From UBA4744 sp963707435 (lineage in GTDB: Bacteria > Actinomycetota > Acidimicrobiia > Spongiisociales > UBA4744): DNA of 64,000 nucleotides. How positions within the stretch are numbered: the first letter of the stretch is position 1; each line of letters starts with the position of its first letter. A program made the translations under genes and the position numbers. Location of the stretch: NCBI GenBank assembly GCA_963707435.1, contig CAVPPF010000007.1, positions 1-64,000 on the forward strand, in the 5' to 3' direction. The notes beneath the pieces are model-generated. The model was not told where the DNA came from and did not search any database. It saw only the letters and a list, made by a program, of their open reading frames with translations. Shown one piece after another: positions 25,201 to 34,369 of the stretch.

Positions 25201-26451
25201 GTGGCCATCGCCGCCGAACATCTCAACACCGCAACGTCATTCACCGAACTCGGCGTCGCCGACGACCTGGTCGATGTGCTCGTCGATGCGGGGATCACCG
25301 CCCCGTTCCCCATCCAGGCTCTCGCTATTCCGGATGCGCTCACCGGACGTGACGTGTGCGGGAAAGCAAAGACCGGGTCGGGCAAGACGCTTGCATTCGG
25401 TCTGCCGATCATCCAGAACCTGAGAGATGCCGAGAAGAATCGACCGGTTGCTCTCATCCTGGTACCTACCCGTGAGCTGTGTTCTCAGGTCACCGAAGCC
25501 CTCCGGCCGCTCGCTCGCGCCCGGGGCCACGAGGTCGTGGCCATCTACGGCGGCGTCTCGATGCAGCACCAGATGGATGCGCTTGCCCGCGGCGCCGAGA
25601 TCGTCATCGCCACGCCGGGAAGGCTCATCGATCTCTACGAGCGCAAAGCGCTGGCGCTCAACGGGGTTGAAGTGGCAGTCATCGATGAGGCGGACGAGAT
25701 GTCCGATCTGGGTTTTCTGCCGCAGGTCCGGTGGATCATGCGCGCCGTTGAGGGCAACCACCAGACGATGCTGTTCTCCGCCACCCTGGGCGGCAGCGTC
25801 GGCGCGCTCATCGACAGCTACATGCACGATCCGGTTCTTCACGAAGTCGCCTCAGACTCGGTGACGGTGGAGACCTCAGAACACCGGTTTATCCAGGTGC
25901 ACCACATGGACAAGGCCAAGATGGCCGCCAGGATCGCGGCCTCGGCGGAACGGGTCCTGGTATTCGTTCGAACCAAACGGGGGTGCGATCAGGTTGCAAA
26001 GGATCTTCAGGACCTCGGCGTCGCCGCCCGGGCGATTCACGGCAATCTCCCCCAGGGGAAGCGGGAACGCATGCTGGCGGCATTCGCGGAAGGACACAGC
26101 AAGGTGCTGGTTGCGACAAACGTGGCCGCTCGGGGGCTCGACATCGAGGGTGTCGATATCGTCATTCACTTCGACCCGCCGGAAGACTCCAAGACGTACG
26201 TTCACCGTTCCGGTCGGACCGCTCGCGCCGGCGAAGAGGGCCTGGTGGTCACTTTCGTCGAATGGGACCAGATCGAGATGGTCCACAAGGTGCAGATCGA
26301 AGCCGGTCTCAGCGAACCGATCGTCAAGATGTTCTCCAACGACGACCGGCTCGATGATCTGACTGCCTGGGAAGCGCCCGAGAGCCTGGTCCGTCCGGAA
26401 ATGAAACGCACCACCGTCCGCCCGGCGCGCGGCAGGCGCAGGCGACGGTAG
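25201..26451 (+). CDS. DEAD-box ATP-dependent RNA helicase
   Basis: A 416-residue helicase core with all motifs. The Q motif is TSFTELGV...PFPIQ, motif I AKTGSGKT, Ia VPTRELC, Ib TPGR, II DEAD, III SAT, and the last motif is HRSGRTARAG. A short basic tail (RPARGRRRRR) probably helps RNA binding. Such proteins act in ribosome assembly or RNA turnover. The GTG at 25201 follows AGGAG by four bases. The frame is open far upstream to 23713, but there it runs antisense to other genes and is not coding. Confidence 0.92.
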   Translation: MAIAAEHLNTATSFTELGVADDLVDVLVDAGITAPFPIQALAIPDALTGRDVCGKAKTGSGKTLAFGLPIIQNLRDAEKNRPVALILVPTRELCSQVTEALRPLARARGHEVVAIYGGVSMQHQMDALARGAEIVIATPGRLIDLYERKALALNGVEVAVIDEADEMSDLGFLPQVRWIMRAVEGNHQTMLFSATLGGSVGALIDSYMHDPVLHEVASDSVTVETSEHRFIQVHHMDKAKMAARIAASAERVLVFVRTKRGCDQVAKDLQDLGVAARAIHGNLPQGKRERMLAAFAEGHSKVLVATNVAARGLDIEGVDIVIHFDPPEDSKTYVHRSGRTARAGEEGLVVTFVEWDQIEMVHKVQIEAGLSEPIVKMFSNDDRLDDLTAWEAPESLVRPEMKRTTVRPARGRRRRR

Positions 26452-26609
26452 GACCGTTCTACCGCTCCGCAGGGTCCGATCGGCCGCCGGGGATACCCGG
26501 CCGGCCCGGCTCGCCGTGGCGGCTCCCGTGCTTTCATTCAAGGAATCGGTCTCCAAGGCCGAAAAGAGGGGAGCACCAAACCAAGACTGGGCTGGGAGAG
26601 GGAGAGAAC

Positions 26610-27161
26610 GTGACATCACCCCAAGGCACTTCCTGGCAATCTCTCGTTCGGGCCCGGATGCAAGAAGAGATCAACGAGTGGGTTGCCGAGGGCCGCAACG
26701 AACCTCAAACGGATCGCCCGCTCGTGCTCCTCGACATTTTGGGAGTCGTCAGCGATGCATCCAGCCCCGAGGCCGTCGACGGCGACGAGTCCGCACCAGC
26801 GACCGACGATGACGATGATCTCGCCATCCCGCCCCACATGCCGGCGCTCATCGCTCACCTTGCCGCGGTGGCCGATGTCCGGTGGAGTGCACCGCTCGAT
26901 GACGATTCGAGTATCCAGCTGGCTTCCCTGCTGGGAGTCGAGCGGATACCCTCGATTTCGGCGGACGAGTACGGCCTGACCGAACCGGCCGCCCGAGAAT
27001 TGCTCTGGAAAGCTGCCTCCGCCGGCCGCGCAACCTACCGCATCGAGAATGTGTCCAGTGAGTTGCCCTCCCGGCTGCCCGACAGCACCGTGCTGATCAA
27101 CATCGCTCCGGACAAGGTGCTCCGGCCCGATCATCTTCCACCCGAACTCCGGCCGGCCTGA
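26610..27161 (+). CDS. HAD-like protein with degraded catalytic motif
   Basis: A 183-residue protein. Its first strand, PLVLLDILGVVSDA near residue 38, follows the DxDGV pattern of HAD domains but has Leu at the second Asp. Further on, DVRWSAPLDD...LASLLGV follows the WATxW...LGLP pattern of the HAD group often found in small bacterial proteins. A strongly acidic linker (residues 65-71) separates them. Loss of the general acid predicts weak or no phosphatase activity. The GTG start has GGGAG nearby. The identification rests on pattern matching only. Confidence 0.62.
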   Translation: MTSPQGTSWQSLVRARMQEEINEWVAEGRNEPQTDRPLVLLDILGVVSDASSPEAVDGDESAPATDDDDDLAIPPHMPALIAHLAAVADVRWSAPLDDDSSIQLASLLGVERIPSISADEYGLTEPAARELLWKAASAGRATYRIENVSSELPSRLPDSTVLINIAPDKVLRPDHLPPELRPA

Positions 27162-27188
27162 CCCTGCTGCTCGGTAGCCTGGCAAACC

Positions 27189-28229
27189 ATGCATGGTTTG
27201 ACCCTGGATGGCATCGGTGCGATCACCTACCGGACAGACCTGGCCGAACCGGATCTCGAGCAGTCCTCCGATGCAATCGTTGCTGTGCGAAGAGCCGGTT
27301 TGTGCGGGTCGGACCTCCATCCCTACGAGGGAAGGGAACCAGTCCGATTCGGAGTCATCCCCGGACATGAAGTCGTCGGCGAGGTAGTTGCGGTCGGACC
27401 GGACGTTGCGGGCTTCTCGCCGGGGGATCGAGTCCTGGTCCCGTTCACCTCCAGCTGCGGAACCTGCCGGCCGTGCCGGGCAGGGTTGAGCGCCCGCTGC
27501 ACGTCAGGAGAGCTGTTCGGCTACGGAGATCCGGTTGACGTCTCCAAGCCTGCCCTTCAGGGTGGTCAAGCCGAACGGTTGCGGGTTCCGCTGGCAGCCA
27601 CGACGTTGATGCGGGTCCCCGATCGGATTTCCGACGAGTCCGCGATCCTGCTGGCGGACAACTACCCCACGGGCTGGTATGCCGCCGAGCGGGCGGGAAT
27701 CGTTCCCGGCGAACCGGTCATGGTCGTCGGGCTGGGTTCGGTCGGGTTGTGTGCCGTGGTTGCTGCGCTGGCCATGGGCGCGGCGCCGGTGATCGCCGTC
27801 GATCCGGTCCCGGATCGACGGGACAGGGCCGGGCGGCTGGGAGCTCAACCGATTGCGCCGGGCGAGGAAGCGGCCGTCGACCCGGTCGGGTCGGTCATCG
27901 ATGCGGCCGGGACGGCCACTGCGCAGCGTTTGGCGGTCCGGGCGTCGAGGCCCGGGGGGACCCTTTCCGTGATTGCGGTGCCAACGTCGGCCCGATTCGA
28001 GGTGACTCCCGTCGAGGCGTACGACCGCAATCTGACCATCCGGACCGGCCGGGCGCCCGTCCGATCCATCCTCGATCGGATCATGAACCGCGTGCTCGGG
28101 GGAGAACTGCCGGTTCCCGGTGACCTACTCGTGACGCACCCCGAGGTGCCGCTCCGTGACGGTGCTGAGATGTATCGGCGCTTCGCGGCCCGCGAGCCGG
28201 GGATGCTGAAGGTCGCCTTCGTTCCCTAG
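27189..28229 (+). CDS. Zinc-dependent alcohol dehydrogenase (MDR family)
   Basis: A 346-residue medium-chain dehydrogenase. The catalytic zinc ligands are in LCGSDLHPYEG (Cys near residue 39) and PGHEVVGEV (His-Glu near 60). The structural zinc lobe is GTCRPCRAGLSARC, with four cysteines near residues 90-105. The NAD-binding motif VGLGSVGLCAV is near residue 180. It oxidises an alcohol or polyol that cannot be specified. It begins 27 bases after the HAD-like gene on the same strand. Confidence 0.9.
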   Translation: MHGLTLDGIGAITYRTDLAEPDLEQSSDAIVAVRRAGLCGSDLHPYEGREPVRFGVIPGHEVVGEVVAVGPDVAGFSPGDRVLVPFTSSCGTCRPCRAGLSARCTSGELFGYGDPVDVSKPALQGGQAERLRVPLAATTLMRVPDRISDESAILLADNYPTGWYAAERAGIVPGEPVMVVGLGSVGLCAVVAALAMGAAPVIAVDPVPDRRDRAGRLGAQPIAPGEEAAVDPVGSVIDAAGTATAQRLAVRASRPGGTLSVIAVPTSARFEVTPVEAYDRNLTIRTGRAPVRSILDRIMNRVLGGELPVPGDLLVTHPEVPLRDGAEMYRRFAAREPGMLKVAFVP

Positions 28230-28256
28230 CCGCTCGTGCCCGCCACCTGCACGAAC

Positions 28257-28436
28257 CTAGGCGGCCGATTGCATCCACAGGATGGCGAAGGTCAACGCAT
28301 AGAAGAACGAGACTGTCGCTACCAGCGCGGCGGTCCAGACGGACAATGTTCCGTATCCGCTTCGATTGAAGGTCTTCGCAAGGGGGGCGGTACGAGGCCA
28401 ACCGGTTCGCGTTCGCGGAGTTGGGTCATCGCTCAC
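28257..28436 (-). CDS. Small single-pass membrane protein
   Basis: A 59-residue protein with a basic N-terminal half and one hydrophobic helix (about residues 35-57) near the C-terminus, so it should be tail-anchored with its N-terminus inside. The GTG at 28436 has GAGGGG seven bases upstream. A longer frame to 28592 is less likely. Family unknown. Confidence 0.55.
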   Translation of the reverse strand: MSDDPTPRTRTGWPRTAPLAKTFNRSGYGTLSVWTAALVATVSFFYALTFAILWMQSAA

Positions 28437-28497
28437 CTCCTCACCCCTCAACCTACGCCGAGGCGGGCTGCCGAAGGAGGGCCGTACGTCGCTACGT

Positions 28498-30325
28498 TCA
28501 GGCGCGCTTTCTAGCCAGTTTCCGTTCGCTTTCGGTGAGATACCGTTTGCGGACGCGGATGGCCGAAGGAGTGACCTCGACGAGTTCGTCATCGGCGATC
28601 CACTCGATGGCCGATTCGAGGGTTAGACGCCGGGGAGGCTTGAGCCGGATGGCTTCGTCGGAGGCGTGGGTGCGGATATTGGTGAGTTGCTTTGGCTTGG
28701 TGGGGTTGGCCGGCATCTCATCAGGCCGGGAGTTCTCTCCGAAAATCATGCCCTGGTACACCTCTTCCCCGGATCCGATGAAGAGCTCCCCGCGCTTCTG
28801 CAGATTGTCGAGGGCGTAACCCGTCGATGTTCCCTGGCGGTCCGAAACCATCGGCCCGCCCTGGCGGTGCGGGAGTTCACCTGCCCACGGCATCCAACCC
28901 GCATGATGTTGATGGACCAGGGCCGTGCCCCGGGTGGCCGTCATCAGCAACGATCGAAATCCCAGGAGTCCCCGGGCGGGTGCTGTGACGGTGACGATGG
29001 TGCGGCCCCGGTCTCCGGGCCGGAGATCGGTGACCTGGCCCTTGCGGGGGGCAACGGCCTGCGTGACGGTGCCGACGTGTTCGTCGGGAACGTCGACGAC
29101 TGCCCGCTCGACCGGTTCGTGCGGTTTGCCGTCGATCTCGCGGATGATCACCTCCGGTCGGCTCACCTGCAGCTCAAAACCTTCCCGGCGCATCGACTCG
29201 ATCAGCACGGCCAGCTGCAGTTCCCCGCTGTCCGGCTACTTCGATGATCTCGGGAGAAGCGGTCGGCCCGATCCGGATGGACACGTTTCCGAGTACTTCC
29301 CGTTCCAGGCGTTCGCGAATCTGACGGGAAGTCAGGAGTGAGCCGTCGCGTCCGGCCAGGGGCGAGGTGTTGACGCCGAAGGTCATCCGCAGGACGGGCT
29401 CGTCGACCGTGAGGCGGGGCAGCGGCTGCGGATCGTCCGGGTCTGCCAGCGTGTCGCCGATTTCCACTTCCGGGAAACCCGCCACGACGAAGAGGTCGCC
29501 TGCCGTCCGCTCCTCGACATCGATACGGCCCAGGCCTTCGAATCCCAACAGTTGGCCGAGCTTTCGCTTGAGGGGCGGTTCTTCCTCGTTGCTGTGACAC
29601 AGGGCTATCTGCGTCCCTGCTCGCAGCGTTCCGTTGACTACCCGTCCGATGGCCAGCCGGCCGAGATAGTCGGATGCGTCCAGGTTGGTCACCAGCGCCT
29701 GCAGGGGAGCCAGCGGATTGCCGGCCGCGGCCGGAATGGTCTCGACGATGGCGTCGAGCAGGGGAGACAGGTCGTCTGTCTCTCCGGGGATGCCGACCCC
29801 GAAGATCGCCTTGCCATGCCGGGCGACGGAGGAGATGATGGGGAACTCGATGTGTGCGTCGGTTGCTTCGAGATCGAAGAAGAGCTGGTAGATCTCATCG
29901 ACGACGGCTTCCAACCGGGCGTCGGCCCGGTCCACTTTGTTGACGACGACTACCGCCGGCAACTGGAGGTCGAGCGCTTTCGAGAGGACATACCGGGTCT
30001 GCGGCATGGGGCCTTCGGCAGCATCGACCAGCAGGAGCACACCGTCCACCATGGCCAGGGCCCGCTCGACCTCACCTCCGAAATCGGCGTGCCCGGGCGT
30101 GTCGACGAGGTTGATCTTGGTGCCTTTCCAGTCGATCGAGGCAGCTTTGGCGAGGATGGTGATACCCCGCTCGCGCTCCTGGTCGTTGGAGTCCATCACC
30201 CGGTCGACCCGCGCCTCATGCGAGCCGAAAACCCCGGCCGCGGACAACATGGCATCAACAAGGGTCGTTTTGCCATGGTCGACGTGCGCGATCAACGCCA
30301 CGTTGCGGAAGGGGGTGCCCGACAT
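28498..30325 (-). pseudogene. typA: Ribosome-associated GTPase TypA/BipA, one frameshift
   Basis: The gene encodes all of TypA (608 residues after correction) but is split by one frameshift. The upstream part, from ATG 30325, has the G1 motif AHVDHGKTT, switch motif DSNDQERERGITI, G3 VDTPGHADFGGEVER, and G4 NKVDR. The frame breaks near 29229. Removing one base there restores the invariant VAGRGELQLAVLIESMRREG and leads into the downstream part (28498-29208), which holds the C-terminal ribosome-binding domain. TypA binds ribosomes under stress and cold. Everything else is intact, so a sequencing error is at least as likely as true loss. Confidence 0.9.
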
Positions 30326-30404
30326 GAAGAGCAAATGGTAGCCGGTTCCGGGACGATGAGGATTTGACGGGACACGGTTTCGTTGCCCCCCCAGATCTCG
30401 GGTG

Positions 30405-30842
30405 CTACTCGCCGATGTCCTCGTTCCACAATTCGGGCCGATTGGCGATGAAAGAGGTCATCATCTCGACGCAGGCCGGGTCGTCGACGATCTCCACCTC
30501 GACGCCCCGGGCCCGAACGTGCTCCTCAGGTCCCCGGAAAGTCCGGTTCTCGCCGACGACCACGCGGGGTATGCCGTAGAGCAGAATGGCACCGCTGCAC
30601 ATATCGCAAGGAGAAAGGGTGGAGTAGAGCACCGCCCGGCGGTAGTCCGCGGCGCGGAGACGTCCGGCGTTCTCGAGACAATCCATCTCGGCGTGGAGGA
30701 TGGCGCTGCCGTTCTGAACCCTGCGGTTGTGGCCCTTGCCGACGACCACGCCATCGATGACCAGAACCGAGCCGATGGGGATGCCTCCCTCCGAGAGTCC
30801 GGCGCGGGCCTCGTCGACGGCGAGCTCGAGAAACGGGTCCAT
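30405..30842 (-). CDS. Cytosine deaminase, yeast Fcy1-type
   Basis: A 145-residue zinc deaminase of the CDA fold. It shows HAEMDCLENAG near residue 52 (zinc His and catalytic Glu) and TLSPCDMCSGAILLYGIPR near residue 75 (two zinc Cys), followed by VVVGENRTFRG. These segments match yeast cytosine deaminase more closely than guanine or tRNA adenosine deaminases; it would convert cytosine to uracil and ammonia. It is divergent from the barbiturase-led operon, whose proposed pathway would use uracil. ATG 30842 is taken as start; GTG 30848 is also in frame. Confidence 0.83.
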   Translation of the reverse strand: MDPFLELAVDEARAGLSEGGIPIGSVLVIDGVVVGKGHNRRVQNGSAILHAEMDCLENAGRLRAADYRRAVLYSTLSPCDMCSGAILLYGIPRVVVGENRTFRGPEEHVRARGVEVEIVDDPACVEMMTSFIANRPELWNEDIGE

Positions 30843-30951
30843 TTGCACATTCTGGCAGCGAGACCGGTCTATCCGCAGTGTTCAGGGGCCGTTGGTCCCT
30901 AGTTAGCCGCCCTGTTCATCGTCGAGGATGGGTTCATACGAAATCCGTCTC

Positions 30952-30969
30952 GACGGTCGGATGACCGTC
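30952..30969. promoter_or_regulatory. Palindrome in the leader of the catabolic operon
   Basis: GACGGTC at 30952-30958 and GACCGTC at 30963-30969 form a perfect seven-base inverted repeat with a four-base centre. It lies 22 bases upstream of the barbiturase-family start, between the divergent deaminase and operon. It could be an operator or a leader hairpin. The region has no gene for a regulator. Confidence 0.4.
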
Positions 30970-30991
30970 TCGCACGTAGGGGAGAGCGGCA

Positions 30992-32092
30992 ATGGCCATA
31001 GAAGCGCGCAAGGTTGTCCTCGAGAGCGTCGCCGATGCCTCAGGTCTGAAGGCTCTGATCGAGGAAGGAGTGTTCACCGCCGATGAGGTCGTCGCCGTCA
31101 TCGGAAAGACGGAGGGGAACGGTGGCGTCAACGACTTCACCAGGATCCTGGCCGACCGGGCTTTCCGCGATGTCCTCATGGAGCTCGGAACCCGTTCCCT
31201 GGAGGTTGTCAAGGAGATCCCGATGGTCTGGTCGGGTGGAACCGACGGCATTCTCACCCCCCATGCGACGATCTTCGCCCGGGTGGCGGGCGAACCGGAC
31301 CCATCAGACGAGCCGCGGCTGGCCGTCGGCTATGCCATGAGCGAGATCATTCTTCCCGAGGACATCGGCAGGCCCGCCATGGTCGAGAAAGTTGCCGAGG
31401 GAGTGAAGCGAGCCATGCACGAGGCGGGTATCGATGATCCGGCCGACGTGCACTACGTGCAAACCAAAACTCCGCTCCTCACGATGGACACCATCAACGA
31501 TGCCAAGTCGCGCGGACACACGGTGGTCACCGAAGATCCACTCGAATCGATGAACATCTCGAACGGAACCTCGGGACTGGGGATCGGCTATGCGCTGGGC
31601 GAACTGGAGAGCGTTCCCACCGAACAACAGATCGGCCACGACCTGTCGCTCTTCTCCTCGGTGGCCTCGTGCTCTTCCGGGGTCGAACTGAACCAGGCCC
31701 AGACCGTGGTTGTTGGCAACGTGCGGGGCGCCGGCGGCCGCTACCGGATCGGTCACAGCGTGATGAAGGACGCCCTGGACTTCGAAGGCGTCTACGAGGC
31801 AATCCGGTCGGCCGGCCTCGACCTGCCCGAACGGGCCCGGTCCTCGGACATCGGTGGCCGGCTGGTCAACGTCTTCGTGAAGTGCGAGGCAGATCCGACC
31901 GCCAAGCTGCGCGGACGCCGGCAGGTGGCGCTCGACGATTCCGATGTCCACCACCATCGGCATATCAAGGGGGCCGTTGGTGGAGTGGTCGCCGCGGCCG
32001 TCGACGATCCGGCGGTGTTCGTCTCGGTTGCCGCCATCCACCAGGGCCCGTCCGGAGGTGGCCCGGTGGCCGCCATTGTCGATCTCGGTTGA
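30992..32092 (+). CDS. Ring-opening amidohydrolase, barbiturase/cyanuric acid hydrolase family
   Basis: A 366-residue member of the AtzD/barbiturase family, which opens six-membered imide rings with a Ser-Lys dyad. The three repeated domains are recognisable: GKTEGNGGVNDFTR (Lys near residue 39) with SGGTDG (Ser near 83), VQTKTPLLT (Lys near 159) with SSVASCSSGVEL (Ser near 230), and HIKGAVGG with QGPSGGGPVAA near the end. Family members act on cyanuric acid or barbituric acid. The cytosine deaminase and molybdenum hydroxylase next door favour barbiturate, giving ureidomalonate. First gene of the operon. Confidence 0.88.
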   Translation: MAIEARKVVLESVADASGLKALIEEGVFTADEVVAVIGKTEGNGGVNDFTRILADRAFRDVLMELGTRSLEVVKEIPMVWSGGTDGILTPHATIFARVAGEPDPSDEPRLAVGYAMSEIILPEDIGRPAMVEKVAEGVKRAMHEAGIDDPADVHYVQTKTPLLTMDTINDAKSRGHTVVTEDPLESMNISNGTSGLGIGYALGELESVPTEQQIGHDLSLFSSVASCSSGVELNQAQTVVVGNVRGAGGRYRIGHSVMKDALDFEGVYEAIRSAGLDLPERARSSDIGGRLVNVFVKCEADPTAKLRGRRQVALDDSDVHHHRHIKGAVGGVVAAAVDDPAVFVSVAAIHQGPSGGGPVAAIVDLG

Positions 32093-32101
32093 GGAGGGAA
32101 C

Positions 32102-32941
32102 TTGCCGGTTCGTGAACGCCAGGTTGGATTGAAGGCCCCGCCTGCCTCCCTGCCGGCAGCCGCCAGTCTCGGGGTGCGGCACATCATCGAAGGTCCCCGC
32201 CAACCCGGGGTTCTCCTGGGGGTGTCCTCCAATGCCGCGTGGCTGCAGGCCCGCGGCCATGTGCTGGTCCTGGGGAGCCGCGATGCCGTCCGGCTGCCCA
32301 ACGGCATCGCGCTGACCGAACCCTCCCAACCGGTACGTTCTTCGGCAGGGGCGCGCTGCCTGGTCGGCGAAGGTGGGCTGGAAGTCGGCAACCTGCGAGC
32401 CGGTATTGTCCGCTGGTGGGATCCGCGTCCGGCCCTCGACCCGGTTACCGACACATCTGTGATGGCTCGCTGCGCCGATCCGCGAACGCACTTCGTGTGC
32501 GTCGATGACGGGGGCCTGGGCGAGGCCTTGCAGCGCAACGACGCTGCGGCGGTTCGTCATGCCATGTGCGGGCTGCTGGGGAAGGGTGAGGGCTTGACCC
32601 CCGAAGGTGACGACGTTCTGGTCGGTTTCCTGGCCGGTTTGCGACTCCTCGGGTCCGCCCTCAGCCGGGTGGGTGCCGGTGGTATGCAGGCTGCGATCGC
32701 CCCGATCGTTCTCACGGAGGCACCCTTTCGAACGACCGCACTGTCCGCCGCTCTCCTGCGGCACGCCGTTTCGGGAGAGGTGGCCGAGCCCGTGGCCGTC
32801 TTCCTCCAGGCCCTCACGGGACGCGGCGGGATGAAGGAGGCCACCGACGGTCTGCGCACCATGGGGAATACATCGGGCATCGCGACGGCTTGCGGCGTTC
32901 TGCTGGCGGCGGACTTCCTGACCGAAGGGATAGGTGTGTAG
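32102..32941 (+). CDS. DUF2877 protein, AllH/YlbF-like carbamoyltransferase component
   Basis: A 279-residue DUF2877 protein. The family's hallmark glycine-rich loop is GKGEGLTPEGDDVLVGFLAG near residue 161, and MGNTSGIATACGVLLA occurs near the C-terminus. In E. coli the homologue YlbF (AllH), with FdrA (AllF) and YlbE (AllG), is reported to form oxamate carbamoyltransferase, which converts oxalurate to oxamate and carbamoyl phosphate. Here all three partners are consecutive. The start is TTG at 32102, just after GAGGAGGG, nine bases after the preceding stop. Its stop abuts the FdrA start. Confidence 0.85.
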   Translation: MPVRERQVGLKAPPASLPAAASLGVRHIIEGPRQPGVLLGVSSNAAWLQARGHVLVLGSRDAVRLPNGIALTEPSQPVRSSAGARCLVGEGGLEVGNLRAGIVRWWDPRPALDPVTDTSVMARCADPRTHFVCVDDGGLGEALQRNDAAAVRHAMCGLLGKGEGLTPEGDDVLVGFLAGLRLLGSALSRVGAGGMQAAIAPIVLTEAPFRTTALSAALLRHAVSGEVAEPVAVFLQALTGRGGMKEATDGLRTMGNTSGIATACGVLLAADFLTEGIGV

Positions 32942-34369
32942 ATGGACAGCGTTGAGGTCCGGCGGGGTACCTACCACGACTCGGTCCGCTTGATGCAAGC
33001 GAGCCGTGCTCTCCAGCAGGCCCAGGGTGTGGAAGAGGCGCTGGTGGCTATGGCGACCGACCTCAATCGAGAGCTGCTGGCCGGGATGGGATTCGATCTT
33101 GCGGCGCTCGGCGAGGCAGGGCCCAACGACCTCATCGTGGCCGTCCGGGCGGTTGACGACCAGGCCGTTGCTCATGCCCGGGACACCCTCGAGACAGCAC
33201 TGATCGCACGGGCCGAACACGACTCGGGAATGCTGGCCGCACCGCCCGCCCACGTCGTCGGCTCGGCTGCGAACGGGGCCACGCTGGCGCTGATTTCGGT
33301 GCCGGGCGAGCATGCGTTCGTTGAGGCCATGGACGCACTGGATCACGGGCTCCACGTGATGGTCTTCAGTGACAACGTTTCGATCGAGCAGGAAGTGACC
33401 CTGAAGACTACGGCAGAACGGTTGGGACTGCTCGTGATGGGGCCCGATTGCGGCACGGCGATCGTCAACGGGGTTGGGCTGGGCTTTGCCAACGTCGTGC
33501 AGCCGGGTCCGGTCGGTGTGGTTGGTGCTGCCGGCACCGGTATCCAGCAGATCTGCGCGCTGCTCGACGAGGCGGGTGTCGGGGTGCGGAACGCGCTCGG
33601 CACCGGTGGCCACGATCTCTCCGTTGAGGTTGGGGGACGCTCCACCCTGCAGGGACTCGCAGCACTCGACGGCGATCCCAGCACCGAGGTGCTGGTTGTG
33701 GTGTCCAAACCTCCTGCCCCTGAAGTGGCGGCCAAGGTCCGGGCCGCGGCCGCCGCCTGTGCAACACCGACGGTGCTGGCCTTTCTCGGCGAGGAGGGCG
33801 TCACGCTGGAAGGGGCCGTGGGCCGAACCCTGGACGTGCTCGGCCGGAAACGACCGGTGTATGCCTCGTGGTCCGCCGGACACGCCGATCATCGCCCCGG
33901 GGTCCTGCGAGGTTTGTTCTCGGGCGGCAGTCTGAGCAGTGAAGCGGCCCGCCTGGCCGCCGCCTCCCTGGGGAAGGTCGGCACAGACGAAACGGCGGAG
34001 GGCCATACGGTCGTGGACTACGGAGAAGACCAGTACACGAGCGGCAGGCCCCACCCGATGATCGACCAGCGACTCCGGTTACAGCGTCTGGAAGCGGCCG
34101 GTCGCGATCCCGATGTTGGCGTCATTCTGCTCGACGTGGTGCTCGGGCACGGGGCCCATCCCGATCCTGCGTCCGAGCTGGCGCCGGTGATCGCGGCCGC
34201 CACCGCAGCGGGGGCGGCTGTGGTGGTTTCGCTGTGCGGCACCCGGGGCGATCCCCAGGGTCGCGACCGGCAGGCGGAACTCTTGCACGAAGCGGGCGCC
34301 TCGGTGTGGCTATCCAATGCGGCTGCGGCCGAACACGCCATCTCGCTCGTAGAAGGAGGTGCTCGATGA
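32942..34369 (+). CDS. fdrA: FdrA/AllF-like protein, carbamoyltransferase component
   Basis: A 475-residue protein related to succinyl-CoA synthetase alpha. Features are MGPDCGTAI near residue 165, the CoA/nucleotide-type loop VGAAGTGIQQ near 195, GVRNALGTGGHDLS near 218, and the beta-strand VLVVVSKPP near 250. The histidine of GTGGHD sits where succinyl-CoA synthetase carries its phosphohistidine region, although a true phosphohistidine is not proven. In the E. coli allantoin pathway FdrA works with DUF1116 and DUF2877 proteins in carbamoyl transfer from oxalurate. The start immediately follows the DUF2877 stop, and the end overlaps the DUF1116 start as ATGA. Confidence 0.88.
   Translation: MDSVEVRRGTYHDSVRLMQASRALQQAQGVEEALVAMATDLNRELLAGMGFDLAALGEAGPNDLIVAVRAVDDQAVAHARDTLETALIARAEHDSGMLAAPPAHVVGSAANGATLALISVPGEHAFVEAMDALDHGLHVMVFSDNVSIEQEVTLKTTAERLGLLVMGPDCGTAIVNGVGLGFANVVQPGPVGVVGAAGTGIQQICALLDEAGVGVRNALGTGGHDLSVEVGGRSTLQGLAALDGDPSTEVLVVVSKPPAPEVAAKVRAAAAACATPTVLAFLGEEGVTLEGAVGRTLDVLGRKRPVYASWSAGHADHRPGVLRGLFSGGSLSSEAARLAAASLGKVGTDETAEGHTVVDYGEDQYTSGRPHPMIDQRLRLQRLEAAGRDPDVGVILLDVVLGHGAHPDPASELAPVIAAATAAGAAVVVSLCGTRGDPQGRDRQAELLHEAGASVWLSNAAAAEHAISLVEGGAR

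Noticed and set aside
26457..26520. GC-rich inverted repeats after the DEAD-box gene, considered as a terminator.
   Set aside because: Stems are about six bases, with no T-tract; such repeats are frequent at this GC content.
31304..34054. A 916-codon open frame on the minus strand across the barbiturase, DUF2877 and FdrA genes.
   Set aside because: It is antisense to three well-supported genes, its protein is His/Gly/Arg-rich without motifs, and long antisense frames are expected at this GC content.
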